Source: Mariannaea sp. PMI_226 | Lineage: Eukaryota; Ascomycota; Sordariomycetes; Hypocreales; Nectriaceae | Direction of reading: 5' to 3' | Length of the DNA: 64,000 nt | NCBI GenBank assembly: GCA_024336345.1 | Contig: JANFOG010000016.1 | Span: 186,001-250,000 of the forward strand | In this document: piece by piece, positions 12,183-23,692 of the stretch | Layout of the letters: every line of letters begins with the position of its first letter | Numbering within the stretch: position 1 is the stretch's first letter | Translations under genes and position numbers: made by a program | The notes under the pieces: model-generated | Told to the model about the DNA's origin: nothing | Seen by the model: only the letters and a program-made list of their open reading frames with translations | Database searches by the model: none

Positions 12183-15100
12183 GGTGAAGCTGTTGTGTAA
12201 GGAAATTGACGAGAAGGATGACTATTGCCAGTGCGGGTTGAGGGAGGATCTTCACTTCCTAGAAATAGTTGAAGGGATGTCTGATGGCGAAGTCAGTGAA
12301 GTTGAGCAGGAATGTGCCTGAGGATGGGAAAAGAAAGCAATGGGTTTGTCTTTGGCTTTTATTACTGTCTTGGAGTTGGGTCGGTGGGTAGCTTCAGTGA
12401 GTAGCTTCAGTGAGGTTCAGAGCTGAGCATGGGGAGAAGCTCCAAAAATAAACATTGCGGCAAGGTAACAAGGACCAGGGGAGGATAAGACATCTCACCG
12501 TGCATGGAAGTTCGACACAGAGCCGGGAATAACAGAAGAACCTGACCTGGACAAGCCAGGGGTAATGGCAGTCAACTCGACAGCGATTTAAAAAAAAAAA
12601 AAAGCCCAGCTGTTAGAGCGTTGGAAGAAGCCAGACCCAAAGACGATGTGGAATCAATGAGATAGCGCCGTTGAACTCCGTCCGTAGTAACTGGGTCGAG
12701 CAGCTAGAAGGAGATGGGTTCAGTTAGGTACAAATTAGGACTGCAAGTATCAGTCGCACCAAGTGCACAAAGATTTACAGGACCGAACTAATGACGTGAC
12801 AGCGCTGGGACGAGAAACGAGTGACTGCACGCACGCGAGACTGAGACGCTTGAAGCCTGTGAGACGGGAGGCGATTGACCATGCGTGGGCGTCTTGAGAC
12901 TTACACATGTGCTAGCCAAGAGCTGATTGGATCTGGCGAAGAAAAGGCGGAGCTGAGGGTTGGTATTGATAAGATTCGCTATGTTGTACAGAGTATGCAA
13001 TGGTGCATCATTTCTTCGTATTGGCTACAGTTTGTGCGCAGTTGGATGTCATGAGTTGAATCTATGTACTTCAGGTTGATGGGGGCTGTGGTGATGGAGG
13101 CAGCGAGCCATGTGCTAGCTTGGGAGGTAGGATACGAGAGAGACACTGACGATGAATCGAGTGGTGTGCCTGTGGCAATGCGTGCGAGAGAGAAGAAAAG
13201 AGAATAAAAAAGAAAAAAAAAAAACGTCAGTTCATGACGAGAGGAAATCATAGGACTTGGTCAATTGACAGCAAGAGAGGCAAAATGTAGGAAAAAATGT
13301 TTTTCTGTTTAGGAGTGGCGTATGATGATCATGGTGATGCGATGTGATGGATGGCCTTGGTTTCTTGAGGTGTTGAACCTCAGGCTTGAAGACACCAGAG
13401 TTGTTTCGGTCTTTCCCTCTAACAGATCTTGCCTGAAATCTATCCTAGTAAGCAAGGCAGGAGGCAGGTAGGCAAAGTGCCTGCCCCTTCTCCTCTTCTC
13501 CTCTCCTCATCCTGCATGGACGAATTCCGTGTATTGTCCAATAATAGAAATAAAAACAAGGGTAAGATATTGAATGAAGATAGCCGACTTACGTCTAAGC
13601 CTGCACTCAGTACATACGCTAGTTTTGGTCCCCGAACTGCATCAGCCACCATCAGCATCAGCATTACCGATGCAACATGGCGGGCATGGACCCAAGCTAG
13701 CTCGAAGCGCCCTCGCGCCTCCGTGGTGGATAGATTTAGCCTCTCCCTCCACTGTTGATGGGACGATTGCTTTTTTTTTTCTTCCTCTTTTTTCTATTTT
13801 TTTCTTTCTTTCTTTGTTGCTTTTCATATCATGGGATCATCTTAATGAATCAGTCTTCCAATTGAAACAGTTGTTGATTGGGCAATCTGGAGGACAAGAT
13901 ATATTTAGTTTTGACCTTTGTAACCTTTCCCTATGATCAACTGATTTACCTTCTGATAAAAAGTTGGAGTTGCAGCTGACTTCAAGGCCAAAAGTCATCC
14001 ATAAGGCCACACGCCATTCCACTTTCACTTCCGACAAGCATGACAACTCAGTTCTAGATAAGGAGAAAAAAATCTGCATCAAGGTGACTGTTTGTTGAGT
14101 CGGTTCAGTGCGGCTCTCATCAATTTCCGCAGTGCCCAAATCGATCTGCTTCGGCATGCTGGTTCCCCCCACTCCAGCAACGGGGCATTGTTCCAACTGC
14201 CGTTTGGCACCTCGCTAAAAGTTGTTGCTAACTTCATATGCTCTAATTGCCGTTGAGTCCGTTAATTGTTAATTGTGTGGATGTGTGTGTCTGTTTTGGC
14301 TCCGAATCATGTACAAATAAGCTTGCAGACTGACCTAATTACGTACTTCTAATAATTCCTGTGCTTCAACTTACTCTGCCTTGGTACGACTCGGATTGCC
14401 TAACATGTCCTCGTCGTCTATCCAGACACTAACACCACGACAGACGTTCGAGAATTGCCCCTCGTCGATGAGTAGCCAATTACCTCCCTTTTGGAAACCA
14501 ACCTTCTTCTATTAGAACCGGCTTAGGGAGCCTCTCACCATCACCACCGACCCACACCTTCATTCTGCAATGTCAACGCCAACCGCAACGCCACCCGCAT
14601 CTGCAGCCCTGTAAGGTGGGCAGCCAGGCTTATTGGGGGCCGCACCCAATGTTGGACTCAATACGAGATCAGCGAGGGCGCTAACGTCTGACTGTGGCTG
14701 ATAGAGAACATCACTGATTGACATTGGACGAGAGCTGCCGTTTGAGCCGTGTAGGGATGCCCGCGTAGATCAAGCCGTTGGTATTGAGGGGCTTATCGAA
14801 TGCCAATCGCAAGGACCAGGGCCTAAACCGACAAAGCACCAGTCATTTACATTGAAGCTCGGAAAGCTTTGACCGCAGGAACTTTCTCTAGTTTCGGCCA
14901 GAAGTACACCCTTGCGAAAAGTCGACATATAGCTAGAGAATTTGGAGTGTGGCTGGCCCTATAAGACCACGCCGCCGGCTCGTCCTGATAAAATACTGGC
15001 AATTTGGCAGCTACAAGTCAGGCCATTCATGTGATTGATGACAAGACCCGTCGGGGGCCGTACGCTGGGAAAACGAACCCATAGTCAACGATCGTATATG

Positions 15101-15382
15101 CCCAACTATGGATGAGTCCTCACGCATTCATTTTAATAGATGTACTAGAATTCTTCCTGCATTCAACTCAAGCTGTGAGGATGCCTTAAATTGCCATCGC
15201 GGCTGTTGTATATCCTTTTTCACGCTAAATGGGAGCCCCAGGCCAATCATCTTTGCTGAGGTGAAGTAATTTGGACCATGACGAGCGAACGTGCTTTCTG
15301 CATATGAAGCTACTCTGTACACGGGAAAGTTTTATCAATACCGACTTCAAGTTCGTGAAAGTTCGCCATTGACAATTTCTCT
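12183..15382. other. Intergenic, no gene supported
   Basis: The first 300-400 bp should hold the promoter of the UNC93-like gene. A/T homopolymers occur at 12588-12602, 13205-13224 and 13770-13820. Open frames are short, overlap on opposite strands and match nothing I recognise. The part from 14400 to 15380 reads as ordinary unique sequence without a credible exon chain. Confidence 0.55.
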
Positions 15383-16225
15383 CTAGTCCTTTCTAGCTAT
15401 ATATACATATACAGTCTCGGAAACCTCTACCTTACCATCAACCGCAGCTGCATTCCATTCCTCTTGGAATAAAGGGCGGGCTTTGGCTCTGAACTCCTCA
15501 GTATCGATTAATGCTGTCAACGGCATGCGTAGTATATAGTCAAACTGTTCGTCCGACTGCGAGATGTCCATAAAGGTAGATTGAATGCCCGCTTGCTTCT
15601 CAACAAGCTCGATTCTCTCAACGATCATCCCTTGCTTCTCAAGAATCTCACGAAACGAATCGCGTGACTTTATCCAGAATCTATTAGAGGGGAAAGGAAT
15701 ACCCAATCGCCTGGCAACCTTTTCCATGAGAAGACCTGACCTCAAGTTCTTTTCATGGGTGATGTCGATGGCCATGCGTCCACCCGGCTTGAGATAGTCG
15801 CGCCAATGTTCGACCACTCCAGCCGGATCTTCAAACAGGACAAATGCACTAGAGCAAATGATCATATCAAAGCTTTCCTTTTCCACTCCTGGACAGTCAT
15901 TTAGGTGTGTGACGTCATGCAGGACGAGTTTCAGCCTGCGTTTTAGGATGGGGTTTGCATTTTGCTTCTTCCTAGCTTCGTCCAACATTGCCTCTGTAGC
16001 ATCAACGCCGATAACAATGCCCTCATCGCCAACACGCTCAGCCGCAATTCCGGCATCAAGCCCTGTTCCGCAGGCAAGACTGAGGACCCGGGAGCCGGGT
16101 TTGATATCAACTAGGGCCATGAACCGATCTGAATATTCCGGATGCCACGAGTCTTCATAATTGGCCGCACGGGGCGTGTACATGCGCTTCGCCGATTCAA
16201 ACTGGGTTTCTTGTCGCGATGTCAT
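15383..16225 (-). CDS. Class I SAM-dependent methyltransferase
   Basis: A single exon of 280 aa. It has a Rossmann-type methyltransferase domain: motif I VLSLACGTGLDAG (about 47-59), an acidic strand-2 end (GVDATEAML), a motif II-like segment (FDMIICSSAFVLFEDP), and a motif III-like LKPGGRMAIDI. This layout matches the Methyltransf_11/25 group of small-molecule or lipid methyltransferases. The substrate cannot be told. The true start is taken as the ATG at 16225; three codons upstream the frame begins with GTG. There is no signal peptide. Its neighbours (5S gene, nitrilase) do not form an obvious biosynthetic cluster. Confidence 0.86.
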   Translation of the reverse strand: MTSRQETQFESAKRMYTPRAANYEDSWHPEYSDRFMALVDIKPGSRVLSLACGTGLDAGIAAERVGDEGIVIGVDATEAMLDEARKKQNANPILKRRLKLVLHDVTHLNDCPGVEKESFDMIICSSAFVLFEDPAGVVEHWRDYLKPGGRMAIDITHEKNLRSGLLMEKVARRLGIPFPSNRFWIKSRDSFREILEKQGMIVERIELVEKQAGIQSTFMDISQSDEQFDYILRMPLTALIDTEEFRAKARPLFQEEWNAAAVDGKVEVSETVYVYIARKD

Positions 16226-17209
16226 CTTTACCACAACATAAGATAATATGAATCACAAGATTAGGATAGAAGAATTCGTATAATCGACAGTCACAAAAGA
16301 TCAAAGATGTAGGCTGGAGCAATGACAATGCATGCTTTGTGGGCGTGCGAGCATTTGTATTTCAGTCCTTTTTGGAGAATTTTGAGGCATATATGCTATT
16401 ACCACTTGCACTATGAGTCACTTATTCCTTGATGCGGGTTTCCGTTTTGAGCTTTGGATGGTGTGATAGCTGTACATTATTATACATTAGGCTATGCTAT
16501 GTCATAGAAGGGTTTCCCCTCCCCTTGGTTCTGCGCATTAGAGGTGTTTATTTCGGATCGACACAATGATCCGCATATAGCCGCTTTGGTCCCCTTGCAG
16601 ACCTCCGCCCCCGGGTCACTAAAAAGCCCTCATGTTCGTATTAATGTACCTTATCCGAATCAGTAGACCTGCCAGAGTCTAGGCAGCGACCGAAGCCTGT
16701 CAGCAGTATCAATGTTTGAAGGCTCTAAACCAGGTCACAGACAGAGTGGCATTGGCAGATGATTGGGGGCGGTCGGAAGAATGATGAAGTAATAAGTTTT
16801 ATAACAAATAAACTCACTGTGAAAACCAGATTGTGCAGAGGCAATTAAAAGGCAAATGGCCAAGAAAGAGTACCTAAAGTATTTAATGGCAATGATTGGA
16901 AGATACGCTAGGGATATTCCAATGAGATTATGGCTCCTACATCCTCTTTCTGTATCTATAACTCCAAATGAATGCTGGCTGGTGTGGTCCTACAATAACA
17001 AGATTTGAGAATATAAATACTTTGATAGCTGACACTTCAACTATTCACCCTTCATCCTTTTCTTTCAGACCGGCTTTTACTGAACAACAGGCGTGATAAG
17101 GTGCCTTTACCAATGCAGCGCTGTCGCGGTATGAAATGATTGCACCAACCTTCTTGAGGTCTCGTCTAATTCCTATTCCTCTTAATGCTAATCCCTCGAG
17201 TCTTCTGGT
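16226..17209. other. Intergenic, no gene supported
   Basis: This is upstream DNA of the minus-strand methyltransferase. It has A/T-rich stretches near 16790-16870 and no convincing coding frame. Confidence 0.5.
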
Positions 17210-17328
17210 ACATACGACCATAGCTCTTAGAATACACTGGATCCCGTCTGCTCTCCGCACGTTAAGCTGAGAAGCGGTGGATTAGTACTCGGGTCGGTGA
17301 CGACCGGGGAATCCCCACTGTTGTATGT
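17210..17328 (+). rRNA. 5S rRNA gene, copy 1
   Basis: 119 nt with the fungal 5S ends (ACATACGACCATAG ... CTGTTGTATGT), the internal GGATCCCGTC block and GGGTCGGTGACGACC in the helix IV-V region. It is followed by T-rich runs suited to Pol III termination (TTTTTTT from 17328). The arm GTGG pairs with CCAC near the 3' end. It is one of four copies, all on the plus strand and dispersed as in other filamentous ascomycetes. Confidence 0.92.
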
Positions 17329-17995
17329 TTTTTTCTTCTTTTTTTTTCTCTTTTCTTTTTTTTGCTAATTTTTGGTCCGTTATGGAATCCCAAGTTCAGG
17401 CATCTGTATTGTTTTGATACGGCGTCCGCGGGGCGTCTTTTGGTATAGATATCGGAGTGGGTGGTGTAGTGTTTGTTGTTATAGACTTGGGAACTTTGCT
17501 AAATGCTGAGGTAATTTCATAGAGAGATTGCCACCCAATTAGTGTGTATCAACCTCGTAAGGGAGAAGAGGCTTCTGCTTTCTATTACCTAGTTAGATGA
17601 TTCTATGAAGCCAATGGTCCGATTAGGACTTTTTAACTATCAGCTGCCCCAACCTAGGCAAAAGTTGTCCTGAAAATTTCAACTTTCCTTCAAACTATTA
17701 CTACGAACCAATGGTGGGGATCTGTCACTCAGCCTGCTCATCAACATCCCTTCTGGTATGCCAAGAAAATATCGTCGGTGTTCACATCAATGAATCACCC
17801 CTATTACGATTGAAAACATTGACAAATCTGAACTCTTTAACGGATGAACATGGTGATGGCATAGTGATGCTTGGGGTGGTTTAGTTGCTGCTGCAGCGCG
17901 ACTATTAATACGTCCCAGGACCACAGCAGCTTCGTTTTTGGGCTGGTTGTGGTGTTGTGTTGTATTGTTTTCAGCCTTTTCCCTGCCCAAACGAA
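17329..17995. other. Intergenic, no gene supported
   Basis: T-rich DNA just after the 5S gene, then unremarkable sequence. No coding frame is supported. Confidence 0.45.
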
Positions 17996-18097
17996 ATATA
18001 TAAAAAAGAAAGATATATAAAAAAGAAAGATATATAAACAAGAAAGATATATAAAAAAGAAAGATATATAAACAAGAAAGATATATAAACAAGAAAG
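17996..18097. repeat. 17-bp tandem repeat, six copies
   Basis: Six contiguous 17-bp units of the form ATATATAAAAAAGAAAG or ATATATAAACAAGAAAG, in the order A A B A B B. Units differ only at that A/C position. The minus-strand reading is an artefactual repeated Phe/Tyr/Ile/Leu frame. Confidence 0.95.
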
Positions 18098-18561
18098 ATA
18101 TAACCTGAGGATCTGCAAAAAAGGAAATGCAGATATTCCTAAATCTACGAACATTCCTTTCCGGGTAGAGGCGTTCTAGTGAGTAACTATTAATGGCTTG
18201 TTGGAAGAAAGACCTAGGTTTGTAAGTCTAGGTAATGCTGAACGAGAGCTCAAGTTGCACCACCCTTGTTGCACCATGTTCTGGAAGAATTGCCTGAGAT
18301 ATCCAATGGCTCCGTGTAAGCGGCTTAATTTTTGTTCCATACCGAGGCATGGTGAAGTGAATGTTACGCTTATTTGTGCCTAACTAGGCAATACCGCATC
18401 TTTAGTCAAACCAGCGGGGCGTCTTAATACGAGGTTGCGGAATGTCGAGTTCAGTGACAGCAGATGAGTGTCCAACAACATCAACGCAACGTTGCAGATG
18501 CGTTACGTACAATTTGTTGACTACTTTATGTTACCGGTCTTGGCACCCATGGAGATGCTTT

Positions 18562-18568
18562 TATAAAG
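18562..18568 (+). promoter_or_regulatory. TATA-like box before nitrilase
   Basis: TATAAAG lies about 100 bp upstream of the nitrilase ATG at 18664, a usual spacing for a fungal TATA element. Assignment is by position and sequence only. Confidence 0.4.
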
Positions 18569-18663
18569 GTAGATTATTAGACAAAATACTCATGACAACT
18601 AATCCTTGACTACTCCGTAACAAACCACCTATTCTTGCAACTAATACCTTTGTTCAATACACT

Positions 18664-19617
18664 ATGTCGTCACTTCGAATCGCATCAGTACAGTTTGAGA
18701 ACGCATCTGGCGACAAGGCTGCTAATCTAGCTACCATCCGCCGTCTCGCGAAGCAAGCCGCTGGCAGTGGGTGTGATGTAGTAGCCTTCCACGAATGTTC
18801 CATTACAGGATACACGTTTGCATCCAAGCTCTCTCGCGCTGAGTTACTTGCCATCGCCGAACCGGTTCCATCAGGTCCTAGCATTCAAGAGCTCACATCT
18901 ATTTGTCGTGACATCGGCATTGTCATACTCGCAGGTCTTTTTGAGAAGGATGACCAGGGCGACATCTTCAACACTTATGTGTGCGTCTCAGCAGATGGAT
19001 TGCAAGCCAGGTTCCGAAAGCTTCATCCCTTTATCAGTGCTCACCTATCTCCTGGAAATGAGCTGGTCGTCTTCGACCTACTAGGCTGGCGCGCTGGTAT
19101 CCTGATCTGCTACGACAATAATGTGGTTGAAAATGTGCGTGCCACCGCATTGCAAGGAGCTGAGATTCTGTTCGCGCCACATGTCACTATGTGTACCCCA
19201 TCAACCCGCCCTGGTGCTGGCTTCGTTGACCCAGTACTATGGGATGCTCGGGAAACGGATCCTACTTCGCTGCGGGCTGAATTCGACGGACTCAAGGGCA
19301 GGTCGTGGCTTATGAAATGGCTTCCGGCGCGAGCATATGATAACGGCATTTATGTTGTTTTTAGCAACCCTATCGGTATGGACGCTGACCAGCTGAAGAA
19401 CGGCTGCTCTATGGTATTGGACCCTTTTGGTGATGTGCTTGCTGAGTGTAGGCGTCTAGACGAGGACATGGCCATTGCAGTGTGCTCCCGAGACAAATTG
19501 CAGATGGCAGGTGGGTTTAGGTACCGGAATGCAAGAAGACCTGAGGTCTATGGGAGTATCATTTCAGAGGGCCACCAGCCCAATCTAAAAGTGGCGTGGA
19601 TGAAGGAGTCGGTCTGA
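18664..19617 (+). CDS. Nitrilase-superfamily carbon-nitrogen hydrolase
   Basis: A single exon of 317 aa spanning one complete CN_hydrolase domain. The Glu-Lys-Cys triad is visible: E44 in AFHECSITGY, K119 in RFRKLHPF and C149 in GILICYDNN. Members hydrolyse amides or nitriles of small molecules through a cysteine thioester. The tryptophan-free CYDNN context and the long loop after the Cys (HVTMCTPSTRPGAGF) argue for an amidase/carbamoylase-like member rather than a classical nitrilase, but the substrate is unknown. There is no targeting signal, so it is likely cytosolic. The start ATG is the first in frame and has a TATA-like box about 100 bp upstream. Confidence 0.9.
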   Translation: MSSLRIASVQFENASGDKAANLATIRRLAKQAAGSGCDVVAFHECSITGYTFASKLSRAELLAIAEPVPSGPSIQELTSICRDIGIVILAGLFEKDDQGDIFNTYVCVSADGLQARFRKLHPFISAHLSPGNELVVFDLLGWRAGILICYDNNVVENVRATALQGAEILFAPHVTMCTPSTRPGAGFVDPVLWDARETDPTSLRAEFDGLKGRSWLMKWLPARAYDNGIYVVFSNPIGMDADQLKNGCSMVLDPFGDVLAECRRLDEDMAIAVCSRDKLQMAGGFRYRNARRPEVYGSIISEGHQPNLKVAWMKESV

Positions 19618-19694
19618 GAGCAACGGTTGCGGTAGGGGCTAGATAGAATTTGAGTGTTATCAGACTGACTGAAATAGTAAATAAAATTAGATGC

Positions 19695-20315
19695 CTAACC
19701 TATAAGAATATCAATATCAGGCAGAGTAACAATATCGATCCATTGTTGCGGAACCACCATAGCATTTACGGAGATAATGCTGGCGTTTGTTTTTATAATA
19801 ATGCTGGCAAGGCATGCTTGCAGAGCCACTAACGTGGGATTGTTGTCCACCAACTCCAGCAAACCCTCACCATTTTTCTCTCTATCACGATGTCTGCGGT
19901 ATCTTAGAGTGAGGCTACCTGAATCTGGTTGGTGAACTACGTGGTTGTGTCTCGCATCCCGGTCGATCATTTGGCGTACAGCAATAGGCAGAACTTCCAC
20001 TGCGCTTTTATATTAGAAACTACTACTCATGTATGAGCAGGCAGACAAGTAGGATCAGATCATACCGTTTGGCTGGTTTGAACTTCGGTCTCCGTCATGA
20101 ACCGCGTATCGACCTAAAATCGCCTTTGCCACAGATGCAGCTGTGGCTGACGCAAAGTCTTGCCAGGCCTTGTTCTTATGGCTGTCTGCATAGTCGCAAA
20201 TACCCTTTACAACAATACACGGGACTTCGTCCCAGGCCCCGGCGCCTTCCATCTCAAAGGCGATGAGGTTGTGTTTGGTTGCGATTCGATCCCGGTCTTC
20301 CCCGCTCTTCATCAC
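19695..20315 (-). pseudogene. Truncated PNP_UDP (nucleoside phosphorylase) domain remnant
   Basis: The frame at 20312-20109 reads as the C-terminal third of the fungal nucleoside-phosphorylase-like domain: [51 protein letters not shown] and [11 protein letters not shown]. In many fungi this domain forms the N-terminus of NLR-like proteins (PNP-NACHT/NB-ARC repeats). The N-terminal two thirds are absent: upstream sequence to the end of the AIG1-like gene at 20578 encodes nothing of the family. A splice to a tail at about 19991-19695 is possible but that tail is unrecognised and has no NACHT or repeat features. I call a 5'-truncated remnant. A short expressed product cannot be excluded, because a branch site and CAG precede the first codons. 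Confidence 0.62.
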
Positions 20316-20577
20316 TGTGATTAGTGAATGAGCGAGTCAGGGATCATCGTTATGATTAAGGAATATGCTTCTTTTATATAGTTGACGCCCCTTGGATTCC
20401 CCTTTCAAGTTCAGATAACTACCTTCTACATCAACCTTCAAAAAGATTGGAAAGTATACAATACATTGATATCTGGCCCACCTAGTTATTGTCCCTCGTT
20501 TCCGTCTGATGCTACAACCCCCAAGACGTCCATGAAAATCCATATACATCTTCACCAATAACTAGAACTAAATGTTA

Positions 20578-22661
20578 CTACGGCTGCAAAAGCTCATTGT
20601 CCATGAAGGGTAAGATTCCCTCAAGCTTTTCGCGGTGGATCGCCATGACATTATACAAATATTGTTTGCCCGACATGTAAATGTAACGATCAGAATGCTC
20701 GAGGTCTAGAGCGAGGTCCTAATGCACAGGATTAACCTGAGCCCATGGTTTTGAAAGACGTAGATTCTTACCTCAATGTAACCAAGCTCGTTTATATTCC
20801 GAACGAGGGTGCCGTAATGTCCACCCAGGCGACACTGGTATTTGTTGTTGTTCCTCTCGATAACGTAGCTATCTTGATAACCGAGCCAGATTCGATTCAC
20901 ACGTCCAAGTTTCCCTGCGCCCTTTCGCACTGATGGTGTCAAGGTGGTATTGAACCGCCCATCGGAGGCCCTAGCATGATGGCAACCGTTAAGCCCCAGG
21001 CTAATGTGGACAAGGCATGGAGAGATCTCTTGTATCCACGAATGCAAATCTGGATATTCTTTGTTGAAAGAGTCCGAGAAGTCTAAGTTTGAATTAGATG
21101 AATTATGAGTTTCTGAAGGAGTAGGCCCTGATGGAACATGGAGCTGGATGGTAATAACGTACTCATACGGCAATTGCCCTGGTCATGATAATGATAGATC
21201 CAAGAACCATTGGTTCCAAATGAAACACCAATGACATTGTGATGCTCTTTATGAACTTGGACTAGTTCTTCAGGACAGTATCTATGCTCAGTAGATTAAT
21301 TAGCGTTTTGATGAGCAAGCACAAACACCTGTAAGAAACTCACGAGTCAAACCATGATGCGCTTCCAATAAACATCATAGGTCCACATAGAGATACGCGG
21401 TTTTCATCCCCAGGGATTCCATAGTCTGACAGAGACCGCGTATTCTGGTGCGGCATTACGGTGGAACTGACCTGTACATCTCGGATGTCAATCGGTGTCG
21501 CGGCTTGCTTCAGTGCTTCTTTCAACGGTCCTACCTTTGCCCTATTTTCCTCCAATTCTTGACGAAGAAGCTTTAGTTCAACTCTTCTCCCTTCTTCTTG
21601 CTCTTGCAACAGTTTAAGCCTCCTTTCTTGTTCCTGATTATGCTGCTGGGAATCCCTTTTTTCGTCCAGTTTTTGTCGAAGACGTCTTAGTTCATGTGCC
21701 GTTTTCTGCTCTTGTTCGCTTTGTCGCTCGTGCATTCTTCTCAAGCTCACCTTCAGTTCTTCTCGCTCTTTCATCATCATTTCAAATTTGTGCCGAGTCT
21801 CAGCTTCGTATTGACGAAGCATCTCTGCTGACTCTTGGTCGCGAGCTTCTAGGGCCTGCTTCATCATCTGCTGAGTATCCGCCAGGTCTTTCCTGAGGCT
21901 TTCTGTTGCCTTGAGAATCTCAGCCTCAAGCTGCATGCCAGCCTGAGTTTCGTGAAGGTCCTTGTGCTCATTTACCATCTCTTCCTGAATAGACATGGTC
22001 ACCTGGCTCTTTCCGACGAATCGCTTGAGCAAGGCCATTGCAGACTCCCGCGAGTTGTTGTGTCGTTGAACCTGGGCACCGCTCCGTGCCAATACGCCCC
22101 AAAAGTCCTCAGTATTGACCAGATCGGTCTCCCGCAGTTCGCCCGTGGAGGTTTCGGCGAGCTCCCACATGGTGGTGACGAGAAGGACGTTGTGAAGAGC
22201 GTCCGTACCGCATATTTTCTTGAACATGAACAGGTTCTTCCTTGCAGACCCCCCAATACGTGGGTCGGTAATGCGGTGGAGGTATATCATTCCATTTAAC
22301 TTCACATTGTTGGTGTACGATTTTGTGAGCCATGTCGCGATAGTTTGGAGGACTTCAGTGTCTGATCGAGAAGTATCGTCAAACCCGGGAGTATCAACAA
22401 GGTAGATGTCAACAGTAGATGACCAGCGGCATTTATAGACGCTTACGTTCTGCGTGCCTAGAAAAAAGTCAGAATGGAAAAGTGATACCGGCGCGCGACA
22501 TTTAGGTACTCTGTACACGACTTCAGTTGATGGCCGATCCCTACATCTTCACCGGTGCACAGAGAGATAAACGTGCTCTTCCCAGAGCCCGTCATTCCCA
22601 TGATTGCGACAACGATGTCGGTTGGGCGGAGATCCATCTTTGGGGGAAAGGATGATTCCAT
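20578..22661 (-). CDS. AIG1-like GTPase with coiled coil and C-terminal module (A)
   Basis: Five exons: 22661-22517, 22457-21344, 21281-21169, 21082-20772 and 20718-20578, giving 607 aa. The N-terminal G domain has the P-loop GMTGSGKST (22-30), the GHQLKSCT switch, and DTPGFDDT (70-77). The next block is YLHRITDPRIGG and VTTMWELAE, where TTMW stands at the usual G4 position; this is shared with fungal AIG1-type proteins. A long charged coiled coil follows (about 215-400, rich in E, K, Q, R). The C-terminal part (about 420-607) contains GVSFGTNGSWIYHYHDQ and further Gly/Trp/Tyr-rich stretches, resembling a repeat module seen in assorted fungal proteins, with no enzyme signature. Animal and plant AIG1/GIMAP GTPases act in immunity. 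A fungal defence role is inference. It is divergent to gene B at 23693. Confidence 0.78.
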
Positions 22662-23692
22662 TGTGATCCATCAAGTGTTCTGCTTGTCTATTTAATGATT
22701 TTGATCACAGGCAGAGAACTGTGCGCGACCCCGGATGATAATTTTATTGCTGTGAGTTATCTGCAGATGGAGAAGTAGCACGGTCAAGGCCTAAATGGAA
22801 GAAAAACAGGTCAGTGAGTGAGGGGAAACGCGGCTTTCAACTGAGTTATTGTACCTGGTTTTATTATTATTCTAGAACACTGATGGCAAACAAAACGGAA
22901 AAGCGGCACTGGGAACGCCTCAACTGATGCAGCCAGAGAACGCCTTCTGCGGCTGAGGGCAGACTCAATCGAGTTGGCCTCGCAGGTCTCGGGCTATCAT
23001 TGGGCGTTTTCGCGATGCTATCGATGCACGTTTTTGCACCAGTTTAGCGGCTGCTGGTAGCCTTGCTCCAAATCAAGAGCCATCTATTGGCCGAATTCGC
23101 GCAAATATGGCCCTCCGAAATGCCTTGGCTGATTATGCGAAACGTCGCGTGATGGTCCAGGTGAGGTTGGTTGACCAGCAGGTGTCGCACCGTACATAAG
23201 GTGGTATACGTCCATTTTGCCCTCCTCTTCCAACAAAATAAAAATTAAAAAAAAATAAAATGAAATAAAATGAAATAAAATGAAATAAAATGAAATAAAA
23301 TGAAATAAAATGAAATAAAATGAAATAAAATGAAATAAAATGAAATAAAATGAAATAAAATGAAATAAAATGAAATAAAATGAAATAAAATGAAATAAAA
23401 TGAAATAAAATGAAATAAAATGAAATAAAATGAAATAAAATGAAATAAAATGAAATAAAATGAAATAAAATGAAATAAAATGAAATAAAATGAAATAAAA
23501 TGAAATAAAATGAAATAAAATGAAATAAAATGAAATAAAATGAAATAAAATGAAATAAAATGAAATAAAATGAAATAAAATAAAGATAAAATACTTGGAA
23601 GTGGTTACAGAGTATTACTTTCGCCTGGTATCCAAGCCAAGGCCATCATCACGAAATCTTACCAGAGGCCCGCGTCCTTGCGCATCTTCACC
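22662..23692. promoter_or_regulatory. Divergent intergenic region of AIG1-like pair
   Basis: About 1 kb shared by two oppositely transcribed GTPase genes. It contains the 10-bp repeat array (23261-23580) and, at 22990-23199, an ATG-less open frame of 70 codons in normal-looking coding composition that may be a remnant. The two core promoters must lie here, but no box is clear enough to name. Confidence 0.5.
23261..23580. repeat. 32 perfect copies of a decamer
   Basis: The unit TGAAATAAAA is repeated 32 times without a mismatch, bordered by related A-rich sequence (AAAAATAAAA before, TAAAGATAAA after). Perfect identity suggests recent slippage or an active expansion. Gene B starts 113 bp downstream. 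Confidence 0.97.

Noticed and set aside
17787..18154. Phe/Tyr/Leu-rich minus-strand frames resembling membrane helices
   Set aside because: They are translations of the 17-bp tandem repeat and A/T-rich flanks, not a gene.
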